Shown in pieces: positions 1-5,974 of a DNA stretch of 7,517 nt. The notes below the pieces were generated by a model. It ran no database searches and was not told the origin of the DNA. It saw only the letters and a program-made list of their open reading frames with translations. The DNA comes from Chloroflexota bacterium (lineage in GTDB: Bacteria; Chloroflexota; UBA5177; JANWHV01): positions 1-7,517 of the forward strand of contig JAQBPC010000496.1 of NCBI GenBank assembly GCA_028287725.1, written 5' to 3'. The first letter of the stretch is position 1; the number at the start of each line of letters is the position of its first letter. A program made the position numbers and the translations under genes.

Positions 1-1
1 G

Positions 2-718
2 ATCAACGCTGCCGCAGTGGCCCTGGCAGTGGCGACGCTGGCGTATCCGGTGACGCTGGCGCTGCGTCTGACCCAGTCCGGGGCGGAGATCTCGGGCCGA
101 TCTTCGGAGTTCATTTTTGTTCCAGTCGCATATGTGCTGGCGCTGGGCATCGTCGAGTACCGCCTCCCTTGGAAGCTCAACCGGCTGAAGCCGCTGCTCT
201 TTCTGCCCTGGGCCGCCGCGCTGCTCGTGGGCGGCGTGGTGGTGGGCTGGCCGCCGTGGGCGCGGATGCCGGGCCCGTATCTGGTGGTCGCCGATTCGCG
301 CTCGATTGAGATGCGCGGCCTGGACACGGCCGAGTGGGCACGCACGTATCTCGGCCAGGGCAATCGCGTGGCGACCGATCGGACCAATGCATTGCTGATG
401 GGCGGCTACGGCGAGCAACGCGTGGTGACCCACCTGCAGGACGGCGTCGACGTCTCGGTGGTGTTCCTCAGCAGGAGATTAGGCGCCGGCGAGATCGCCG
501 CGCTGCGGGACGGGCGGATCCGTTATCTGGTGGTCGACAAGCGACTCAGCACGGGTGTTCCTGCGGGCGGGCCGTATTTTGAAGTGGATATCCCGCGCAC
601 TCGCCCGATCAGCCCGACGGTGCTCGCTAAGTTCGACCACCTTCCCAGGGTAAGCCGCATCTATGACAGCGGCAATATCGTCGTGTATGACGTGGGAGCG
701 TTGAGCAATGCGTCGTAA
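2..718 (+). CDS. Integral membrane protein, C-terminal part (5' end outside window)
   Basis: The reading frame is open from base 2, so this is the tail of a longer gene and the GTG at 17 need not be a start. The visible 238 residues begin with hydrophobic segments at about residues 1-22, 37-56 and 68-88 (the last followed by a Trp/Pro-rich turn), then a soluble domain of about 145 residues to the end. That domain contains motifs such as LDTAEWARTYLGQGNRVATD and YGEQRVVTHLQDG, and ends in an IYDSGNIVVYDV strand. Multi-span proteins with a short soluble C-terminal domain beside sugar-nucleotide genes are often GT-C-like glycosyltransferases or polysaccharide assembly proteins. No catalytic motif is visible in this fragment, so that is only a guess. 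It overlaps the next membrane gene by 11 bases, which suggests coupled translation and a shared job. Being a membrane protein is well supported; the function is not. Confidence 0.8.
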   Translation: MNAAAVALAVATLAYPVTLALRLTQSGAEISGRSSEFIFVPVAYVLALGIVEYRLPWKLNRLKPLLFLPWAAALLVGGVVVGWPPWARMPGPYLVVADSRSIEMRGLDTAEWARTYLGQGNRVATDRTNALLMGGYGEQRVVTHLQDGVDVSVVFLSRRLGAGEIAALRDGRIRYLVVDKRLSTGVPAGGPYFEVDIPRTRPISPTVLAKFDHLPRVSRIYDSGNIVVYDVGALSNAS

Positions 719-1583
719 TGACAGCGTGCTGATGACGCTGCTCGCGGTTGCCGCGGCCTGCTTGTGCGTGGCGCCGCTGCCCAGCCCACTCGAGCTGCTG
801 CGCGTGGTGTCTGCCGTGCCGCTCGTGCTGCTGTTTCCAGGTCTGGCGGCGACAGCGGCACTGTTCCCCACCCGCGAGCCGGCGTTGCCGGTCCGTTTAC
901 TGCTCTATCTGGCGATCAGCGTGTCTCTTGCGGCATTGACCGGGTATGTGCTGAATTGGACGCCGGTGGGATTGCAGGCCGGTAGCTGGGCGGTCGCTCT
1001 GGCCGGGATCACCGCGGTGCTGGCCTGGCTGGCGCAGCTACGGCAGGGCGCCGCGGCGCATGGCATCGGACAGCTTGGCAGCATCGCAAAGCGCCTGTAT
1101 GCAGGCCGTTCACCCACCTTCAGGCAACGGGCCGGCGTGCTCTATACCCTGGCAGTGCTTGTCACCGTCGCGGCCTTTGGCATCGATCACCTGAGCGCTA
1201 CGCGTGACGCGAGAGCCGGCTTCACGCAGCTCTGGCTGCTGCCGTCGGGCCGGCATGCCGTGCGCCTGGGCGTGACTAGCCATGAGCTTGCGACGGTGCA
1301 GTATCAGCTGCGGGTAACGCTGCACGGCAAGGTACTCCGAAGCTGGTCCGCGCTGGTGCTGCGGCCGGGCCAAACCTGGGTGGCGGTCGCTGCTCTGCCG
1401 GTAGTGCCTACCAACGGTGCATGGCTTGACGCCGGCCTCTATCGGCTGGTCCGGCCTGGGATCGCGTACCGGAGCGTCTCGCTGTGGGTCAACCCGGTCC
1501 AAACGGCGGCCGGCGCACACGCGGTGCCGGTGCGTACGGTCGAGCCGCGACATCTCCCGAGAAGCGGAAGGAGGGATAGGTGA
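708..1583 (+). CDS. DUF1616-like membrane protein
   Basis: A 291-residue protein with about five hydrophobic helices (residues ~8-22, 34-54, 63-82, 92-110, 143-160), followed by a soluble C-terminal region of ~130 residues. The stretch LELLRVVSAVPLVLLFPGLA, then an 'ALFP' turn, a second helix pair and 'LNWTPVGLQ' (~82-90), closely resembles the pattern I recall for the DUF1616 family: LRVVLG-PFVLFFPG, then a LN-TPWG turn. The later FTQLWLLPSG and VRLGVTSHELATVQYQLRV segments look like the beta-rich extracytoplasmic domain that follows the helices in that family. No biochemical function is established for DUF1616; members often lie in glycan or secretion loci. The ATG at 708 has GGGAG at 694-698 (9-base spacing) and lies inside the end of the upstream gene. 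The gene ends in a 4-base overlap with the nucleotidyltransferase gene, tying it to the sugar cassette. The family call is from memory and moderately sure. Confidence 0.8.
   Translation: MRRNDSVLMTLLAVAAACLCVAPLPSPLELLRVVSAVPLVLLFPGLAATAALFPTREPALPVRLLLYLAISVSLAALTGYVLNWTPVGLQAGSWAVALAGITAVLAWLAQLRQGAAAHGIGQLGSIAKRLYAGRSPTFRQRAGVLYTLAVLVTVAAFGIDHLSATRDARAGFTQLWLLPSGRHAVRLGVTSHELATVQYQLRVTLHGKVLRSWSALVLRPGQTWVAVAALPVVPTNGAWLDAGLYRLVRPGIAYRSVSLWVNPVQTAAGAHAVPVRTVEPRHLPRSGRRDR
1565..1574 (+). promoter_or_regulatory. Strong Shine-Dalgarno that fixes a GTG start
   Basis: GGAAGGAGGG lies inside the end of the DUF1616-like gene, 5 bases before the GTG at 1580. It is the strongest ribosome binding site in the window. 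It supports the GTG start of the nucleotidyltransferase, whose second residue onwards (KVVLFCGG) matches the family N-terminus. The GTGA overlap at 1580-1583 suggests translational coupling as well. Confidence 0.75.
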
Positions 1584-2374
1584 AGGTAGTGCTGTTTTGT
1601 GGCGGCCTGGGGATGCGCCTTCGCGAGTACTCCGAGACCATCCCCAAGCCGATGGTGCCGATTGGCAATCATCCCATCCTCTGGCACGTGATGAAGTACT
1701 ACGCCCATTACGGACATACCGATTTCATTCTCTGTCTCGGCTACAAAGCGCACGTCATCAAAGAATACTTTCTGAACTATAACGAGTGCCTATCAAATGA
1801 CTTCACACTCTCCGATGGCGGGAAGAATCTACAGCTCCTGAGCAGCGACATCCAAAACTGGCGGATTACCTTTGTCGATACCGGGCTGACCGCCAATATT
1901 GGCCAACGGCTCAAGGCAGTCGAGCCATACCTGGATTCCGATCCGGTATTTCTGGCGAACTACACGGATGGTCTGACCGATCTGCCGCTGCCATGCGTGC
2001 TGGACCATTTCTACCGGGCCAACACAATTGCCGGCTTCCTGGCGGTGCGCCCCTCACAGACCTTTCACCGCGTGCGCATTGACTCGGGTGGGCTCGTACG
2101 CGGCATTAGCGACATGAGCACCGCTGACTTCTGGATTAACGGCGGCTTTTTCGTCTTCAAGCGTGAAATCTTTGCATATCTGCGGGACGGTGAGGAGTTG
2201 GTCCACGAGCCGTTTCAGCGCCTTATCGCCGAGTCGCAGCTCACGGCATACAAGCATGCGGGCTTCTGGGCCTGCATGGACACCTTTAAGGAAAAACAGC
2301 AGTTCGACGACATGCATGCCCTCGGCCACGTGCCGTGGGAAGTGTGGCGACCGATCAGCACGCTGGTTGGATAG
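1580..2374 (+). CDS. Sugar-1-phosphate nucleotidyltransferase, RfbF-like (glucose-1-phosphate cytidylyltransferase type)
   Basis: A cytoplasmic enzyme of the nucleotidyltransferase GT-A fold that would join a hexose-1-phosphate to an NTP, giving NDP-sugar and pyrophosphate. The 264 residues compare with ~257 for RfbF. The N-terminus carries the nucleotide-binding signature GGLGMRLREYSETIPKPM (8-25), with Arg13 and Lys23 at the catalytic positions. It is followed by PIGNHPILWHVMKYYAHYG (27-45), a pattern typical of RfbF rather than RmlA. Asp130 in LANYTDGLTD and Asp234 in FWACMDTFKEK sit where the Mg-binding aspartates of RfbF are found. INGGFFVFKREIF (187-199) is the sugar-binding strand region. 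The first loop lacks the 'KPKPM' spacing of classical RfbF, so CTP versus dTTP/UTP use cannot be settled by eye. It is the first cytoplasmic enzyme of the operon, and the downstream C-methyltransferase and epimerase would act on its product after dehydration by an enzyme not seen here. The fold is near certain, the exact substrate is not. Confidence 0.92.
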   Translation: MKVVLFCGGLGMRLREYSETIPKPMVPIGNHPILWHVMKYYAHYGHTDFILCLGYKAHVIKEYFLNYNECLSNDFTLSDGGKNLQLLSSDIQNWRITFVDTGLTANIGQRLKAVEPYLDSDPVFLANYTDGLTDLPLPCVLDHFYRANTIAGFLAVRPSQTFHRVRIDSGGLVRGISDMSTADFWINGGFFVFKREIFAYLRDGEELVHEPFQRLIAESQLTAYKHAGFWACMDTFKEKQQFDDMHALGHVPWEVWRPISTLVG

Positions 2375-2389
2375 CACGAGGAGATACGT

Positions 2390-3034
2390 ATGCCGCTGAT
2401 GGGATTCGCGCGCAGGCCGGAACGCGTGTTGTGCCTGGGCGCACACAGCGATGACATCGAAATCGGCTGTGGCGGCACCGTGCTGCGACTCATCGAGAGC
2501 TATCCATGCTTGGCCTTTCGCTGGGTTGTTTTCGGCGCCACGGGCGAGCGCGTTCAGGAGGCCTGCCGTGCCGCGGATCACTTCCTCTCAGGCGCCGGCG
2601 AGCGACATATATCCGTGCAGGGCTTCCGCGACGGCTTCTTTCCGCATCATGGTCTGGAGATCAAAGAGCACTTCGAAATGTTGAAGCGTGAATTCGCGCC
2701 CGACCTGATCTTCACCCACTACCGGCACGATGCACACCAGGACCACCGGGTTATCTCCGAGCTCACCTGGAATACCTTTCGGAACCACCTCATCCTGGAG
2801 TACGAGATACCCAAATACGATGGCGATCTCGGCTCGCCCAGTTTCTTCGTGCAGCTCGATCCGGCCACCTGCGCCGCCAAGATCGAGCACCTGCTCAATT
2901 GCTTCGCAACCCAGCGTGGTAAGCACTGGTTTACCGCCGATTTGTTCTACGCCATGCTGCGCCTCCGCGGGATGGAAGCGAACGCGGCTTCGACATTCGC
3001 GGAAGCCTTCTACTGCCGGAAGCTCGTATTTTGA
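2390..3034 (+). CDS. PIG-L / LmbE family zinc-dependent deacetylase
   Basis: A 214-residue protein of the LmbE-like fold, which hydrolyses N-acetyl (sometimes other N-acyl) groups from sugars; relatives include MshB and GlcNAc-PI de-N-acetylase. The first motif AHSDDIEIGCGGT (18-30) supplies His19 and Asp22 as zinc ligands and Asp21 as the presumed general base. The second motif, HYRHDAHQDHR (110-120), supplies His119 as the third ligand, with His116 nearby. IFTHYRHDAHQDH follows a 'FAPDLIFTH' strand as is usual. Length is normal for the family and no metal residue is missing. The ATG at 2390 is preceded by GAGGAG (2378-2383) at a good distance, 15 bases after the previous stop. Homologues of this compact type occur within nucleotide-sugar clusters next to SDR and C-methyltransferase genes. 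The sugar substrate is unknown; an N-acetylated nucleotide sugar or a lipid-linked sugar is most likely. No aminotransferase or acetyltransferase is visible in the window to make such a substrate. Confidence 0.92.
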   Translation: MPLMGFARRPERVLCLGAHSDDIEIGCGGTVLRLIESYPCLAFRWVVFGATGERVQEACRAADHFLSGAGERHISVQGFRDGFFPHHGLEIKEHFEMLKREFAPDLIFTHYRHDAHQDHRVISELTWNTFRNHLILEYEIPKYDGDLGSPSFFVQLDPATCAAKIEHLLNCFATQRGKHWFTADLFYAMLRLRGMEANAASTFAEAFYCRKLVF

Positions 3035-3067
3035 GCGGCGGCCCAAGTGTTGCACTGGAGCACAGAG

Positions 3068-4144
3068 ATGAACGTGCTGGTCACCGGATCGGATGGCTAC
3101 ATCGGCGCGCAACTGGTGCCGCTGCTGCGAGAACGCGCGCATCGGGTGATTGGCCTCGATACCGGCTTTTATCGAGATGGCCGATTATACGGCAGGGTTT
3201 TACCGACGCTGACACGGATCCGGAAGGATATTCGCCGGCTTACGCTTGAGGACGTACAAGGCTATGACGCGGTCGTGCACCTGGCTGAGCTCTCGAACGA
3301 TCCGCTCGGGGAGCACAGCCCGGCGCTCACCTTCCAGATTAACCACCAGGGCAGCTTAACCCTGGCGCGCCTCTGCAAGGCCGCCGGAGTACCGCGCTTC
3401 GTGTATACCTCGTCCTGCAGCGTCTATGGCAAGGGGTCGGACGAGATTGTGTCGGAAGAATCGCCCCTCAATCCTCAGACCGCGTACGCCGCATGCAAAG
3501 TGCTGGTGGAGCGCGACGTTCGGGCACTGGCGGACGATACATTCTCGCCGACGTTTCTCAGAAACGCCACGGCCTTTGGCCCTTCGCCGCGGATGCGCTT
3601 CGACATCGTTTTGAATAACCTGGCCGGCTTGGCCTGGACTACCGGGACGATCGCCCTGACCAGTGACGGCTCACCATGGCGGCCGCTGGTACATGTGCTG
3701 GATATCGGCGAGGCCATCGCCTGCGTCCTCGAGGCGCCGCGCGAGGCCGTACATAATCAGGTCTTTAACGTGGGCAACACCCGCTTCAACTATCGCGTGC
3801 GGGACATCGCCCAGATCGTCTCCGACGCGTTCCCCGGGTGCGCGGTCACCCTCGGCACTGCCGATCAGGACAATCGAAGTTACCGAGTCTCCTTCGAGAA
3901 GATCCACGCGTGCCTGCCACGGTTCGCGTGCCGGCGCGACGCGGAGGTGGGCGCGCGTGAGCTGTACACCCTGTTCCGGCGCCTTGGCATGTCGCGCGAT
4001 ACCTTCGAGTTCCGCGCGTATACCCGCTTGAAGCAAATTACGCATTTGCAGGCCACTGGTCAGGTCGACGAGGAGCTATTCTGGCAGGCGTCTGCCGCCG
4101 CCAGGTCGGTTATTCGGCAGCGAGATGGGAATTACGTCGCATGA
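3068..4144 (+). CDS. NAD(P)-dependent extended SDR: nucleotide-sugar epimerase or 4-ketoreductase
   Basis: A 358-residue extended short-chain dehydrogenase/reductase. The Rossmann glycine motif is GSDGYIG (7-13), LDTGFYR (30-36) follows the second strand, and VVHLAELSNDPLG (69-81) is the NAD-binding strand with a subgroup-typical LSNDPLG. SSCSVYG (115-121) gives the catalytic Ser region and Tyr140/Lys144 form YxxxK. NDP-sugar 4,6-dehydratases carry a TTDEVYG-type Asp-Glu pair at residues 115-121; here it is SCS, so dehydratase activity is unlikely. An epimerase or a 4-keto reductase is the better reading. The frame is open from a GTG at 3047, but the ATG at 3068 is preferred: GGAG at 3057-3060 has 7-base spacing, and MNVLVTGSDGYIG is the standard N-terminus. 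The gene ends in an ATGA overlap with the methyltransferase gene, suggesting that both enzymes work on the same sugar. The C-terminal ~100 residues form the substrate-binding part, which does not identify the sugar. Confidence 0.9.
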   Translation: MNVLVTGSDGYIGAQLVPLLRERAHRVIGLDTGFYRDGRLYGRVLPTLTRIRKDIRRLTLEDVQGYDAVVHLAELSNDPLGEHSPALTFQINHQGSLTLARLCKAAGVPRFVYTSSCSVYGKGSDEIVSEESPLNPQTAYAACKVLVERDVRALADDTFSPTFLRNATAFGPSPRMRFDIVLNNLAGLAWTTGTIALTSDGSPWRPLVHVLDIGEAIACVLEAPREAVHNQVFNVGNTRFNYRVRDIAQIVSDAFPGCAVTLGTADQDNRSYRVSFEKIHACLPRFACRRDAEVGARELYTLFRRLGMSRDTFEFRAYTRLKQITHLQATGQVDEELFWQASAAARSVIRQRDGNYVA

Positions 4145-5379
4145 GCGTAGGAAGTTGCCGCTTCTGTGCGGCGCCGTTGGGCCGCACCTTCGTGGATCTC
4201 GGTATGTCACCACTGTGCGAAAGCTATCTTAGCAGTCACCAGCTCAATCGCATGGAGCCGTTCTATCCGCTTCACGTCTACGTCTGTGAGCGGTGCCTGT
4301 TGGTGCAGGTGCAGGAGTACGTGGATCCCGGCACTCTATTCACCGACTACGCCTACTTCTCGTCGTATTCCGATTCGTGGCTGCAGCACGCCCGTCGTTA
4401 CACCGAGATGGCCATCGATCGCTTCAAACTGGATGCGCAGAGCTTGGTGATCGAGGTCGCGAGCAATGATGGCTACCTCTTGCAATACTTCGTGGAAAAG
4501 CACATCCCCGTGCTGGGCATCGAGCCCGCGGCCAACGTGGCCACGGTAGCGCGGCGCAAAGAGGTACCCACGATCAGCGTCTTTTTCGGGCAGGATATCG
4601 CCTTGGGCCTGGCCATCGCCGGGAAGCAAGCGGATCTGCTCATTGGGAATAACGTACTTGCCCAGGTGCCCGACCTCCGCGACTTCGTATCTGGCCTGAA
4701 GACAATTCTCAAGCCTGGCGGTACCGTCACGATCGAAATCCCTCACCTACTCAGACTGATCGACGGCAACCAGTTCGACACGATCTATCATGAGCACTTC
4801 TCCTATTTCACGCTCTTCACGGCCGAAGCTATTTTCGCGGCCCAGGCGCTGACCGTCTTCGATGTCGAGGAGCTGGCCACGCATGGCGGATCGCTCCGTC
4901 TCTACGCACGGCATGCGGAGGACACGGCGCGGCCGGTGAGTCCACGCGTTGCCGCGCTCAAGGCGCGTGAGGCGCGCGCGGGCCTCACCGTTGTCGATGG
5001 CTACACGGACTTTGGCGAGCGCGTGAAAGAGACGAAACGGAAGTTGCTCGAGTTCCTCATCACCGCGAAGCGCGCAGGGAAGTCCATCGTCGGGTATGGC
5101 GCGCCCGGCAAGGGCAATACACTGCTCAACTACTGCGGTATCCGCACGGACTTCCTGGATTACACCGTCGATCGAAGCCCGCACAAGCAAGGGAAGTTTT
5201 TGCCTGGGACGCACATCCCAATCCACAAGCCAACAAGGATCCGCGAGACCCGACCTGACTACGTGCTTATCCTCCCCTGGAACCTGCAGGACGAGATTAT
5301 CGACCAACACTCCTATGTCCTCGATTGGGGTGGTCGCTTCGTGGTGCCTATCCCCGAGGTGCAGGTATTCCCCGAATGA
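4141..5379 (+). CDS. SAM-dependent nucleotide-sugar C-methyltransferase (NovU/TylC3/TcaB9-like, three-part)
   Basis: A 412-residue enzyme with the three-part layout of sugar C-methyltransferases. An N-terminal zinc-binding part (1-60) has Cys6/Cys9 (CRFC) and Cys49/Cys52 (CERC). The SAM-binding Rossmann core (~100-230) carries EVASNDGYLL at 105-114. The C-terminal part (~300-412) has IVGYGAPGKGNTLLNYCG and YTVDRSPHKQGKFLPGTHIPI. Together these match the Methyltransf_13, Methyltransf_23-like and Methyltransf_14 domains. The catalytic segment DTIYHEHFSYF (213-223) includes Tyr216, Glu218 and His219, the same Y-H-E-H block described for TcaB9, and Tyr76 lies in YFSSYSDSW. Such enzymes deprotonate C3 next to a C4 keto group and add a methyl, giving branched-chain sugars. 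The ATG overlaps the previous stop (ATGA) and has only a weak ribosome binding site, so translation is probably coupled. Length is normal for the family. The precise sugar and the methylated carbon are inferred. Confidence 0.92.
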   Translation: MSVGSCRFCAAPLGRTFVDLGMSPLCESYLSSHQLNRMEPFYPLHVYVCERCLLVQVQEYVDPGTLFTDYAYFSSYSDSWLQHARRYTEMAIDRFKLDAQSLVIEVASNDGYLLQYFVEKHIPVLGIEPAANVATVARRKEVPTISVFFGQDIALGLAIAGKQADLLIGNNVLAQVPDLRDFVSGLKTILKPGGTVTIEIPHLLRLIDGNQFDTIYHEHFSYFTLFTAEAIFAAQALTVFDVEELATHGGSLRLYARHAEDTARPVSPRVAALKAREARAGLTVVDGYTDFGERVKETKRKLLEFLITAKRAGKSIVGYGAPGKGNTLLNYCGIRTDFLDYTVDRSPHKQGKFLPGTHIPIHKPTRIRETRPDYVLILPWNLQDEIIDQHSYVLDWGGRFVVPIPEVQVFPE

Positions 5380-5419
5380 GCGCTGTGGGCAAGCGCGAGG
5401 GACGTGGATACGCAGAGTT

Positions 5420-5424
5420 GGAGG
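5420..5424 (+). promoter_or_regulatory. Shine-Dalgarno deciding the 3,5-epimerase start
   Basis: GGAGG sits 5 bases before the ATG at 5430. It favours that start over the in-frame ATG at 5376, which overlaps the upstream stop as ATGA but would add 18 residues (starting MSAVGKREG) with no counterpart in RmlC proteins. Confidence 0.7.
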
Positions 5425-5429
5425 ATGAC

Positions 5430-5960
5430 ATGCACTTTATTGAGACGGCCTTACCGGGCGCTTACATCATCGAGCCGGAACGGGTGGAAGACTGGCGCGG
5501 CTTCTTCGCCCGTACATGGTGCCGGCGGCGGTTCGCGGCACATGGGCTGGTTGCGAATCTGGTGCAGTGCAGCATCTCCTTCAATCATCGCAAAGGTACC
5601 TTGCGCGGCATGCACTACCAGGCCGCGCCCCGCGCGGAGGCGAAGCTGGTGCGCTGCACGGCTGGAGCGATCGACGACGTGATCATCGACCTACGGCCCG
5701 AGTCATCGACTTTCAAGCAACACCAGTCCGTGCTCTTAACCGCAGAAAATCGCCGGATGCTTTACGTGCCGCCAGGCTTCGCGCATGGATTTCAGACACT
5801 GGCAAATGACACCGAGGTCTTCTACCAGATGTCGGAGTTCTACGCGCCGGAACATAGCAAAGGCGTACGTTGGGACGACCCTGCCTTTGCCATACGCTGG
5901 CCGCCCGGTAAGCGTTACATCCTCGAACGCGACCAGCAGTACCCCGACTTCACGGCGTAA
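5430..5960 (+). CDS. NDP-4-keto-6-deoxysugar 3,5-epimerase (RmlC/RfbC family)
   Basis: A 176-residue cupin-fold epimerase, close to the usual ~180. RmlC proteins invert C3 and C5, or only one of them in some deoxysugar pathways, of 4-keto-6-deoxy NDP-sugars. The N-terminus MHFIETALPGAYIIEP and DWRGFFARTW (21-30) are typical. KGTLRGMHYQ (55-64) carries His62, the usual catalytic base. EAKLVRC (70-76) carries Lys72, and Tyr132 in VFYQMSEFY is the usual general acid. YVPPGFAHGFQTL (112-124) and GVRWDDPAFAIRWP (145-158) complete the signatures, so all key residues are present. The N- and C-terminal fit argues for a full, functional enzyme. The ATG at 5430 lies 50 bases after the methyltransferase stop; an in-frame ATG at 5376 is possible but less likely. 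Beside a C-methyltransferase, the role is likely epimerization at C5 (or C3) of the methylated ketosugar rather than rhamnose synthesis: no rmlA, rmlB or rmlD is visible here. Confidence 0.93.
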   Translation: MHFIETALPGAYIIEPERVEDWRGFFARTWCRRRFAAHGLVANLVQCSISFNHRKGTLRGMHYQAAPRAEAKLVRCTAGAIDDVIIDLRPESSTFKQHQSVLLTAENRRMLYVPPGFAHGFQTLANDTEVFYQMSEFYAPEHSKGVRWDDPAFAIRWPPGKRYILERDQQYPDFTA

Positions 5961-5965
5961 AGGAG
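5961..5965 (+). promoter_or_regulatory. Shine-Dalgarno for a GTG start, with a decoy ATG
   Basis: AGGAG directly follows the TAA of the 3,5-epimerase (5958-5960). The ATG at 5968-5970 is closer to it, but its frame stops after five codons (TGA at 5983-5985). The GTG at 5975, nine bases from the site, opens the long DUF4910 frame. If that GTG is not used, the only other good start is the ATG at 6095 in GQEMLALIARLY, which would drop the unconserved first 41 residues. Confidence 0.55.
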
Positions 5966-5974
5966 CGATGGCAA

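Noticed and set aside
3047..3067. Upstream GTG start for the SDR gene
   Set aside because: It would add MLHWSTE before the Rossmann strand; the ATG at 3068 has GGAG at the right spacing and the standard family N-terminus.
2588..3142. 184-codon open frame on the − strand, with others such as 2054-2581 and 4747-5310
   Set aside because: They lie opposite strongly supported genes (deacetylase, nucleotidyltransferase, methyltransferase), contain no recognisable motif, and are expected by chance in GC-rich DNA.
3068..4144. Reading the SDR as the missing NDP-sugar 4,6-dehydratase
   Set aside because: The dehydratase Asp-Glu pair of the TTDEVYG motif is absent; the segment is SSCSVYG, which fits epimerases and reductases.
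5325..5429. Long N-terminal extension of the 3,5-epimerase from a GTG at 5325
   Set aside because: It overlaps the end of the methyltransferase in another frame and resembles nothing in RmlC proteins.
5430..5960. dTDP-L-rhamnose pathway as the explanation for the epimerase
   Set aside because: No rmlA-, rmlB- or rmlD-like gene is present, the nucleotidyltransferase is RfbF-like, and a C-methyltransferase is adjacent.
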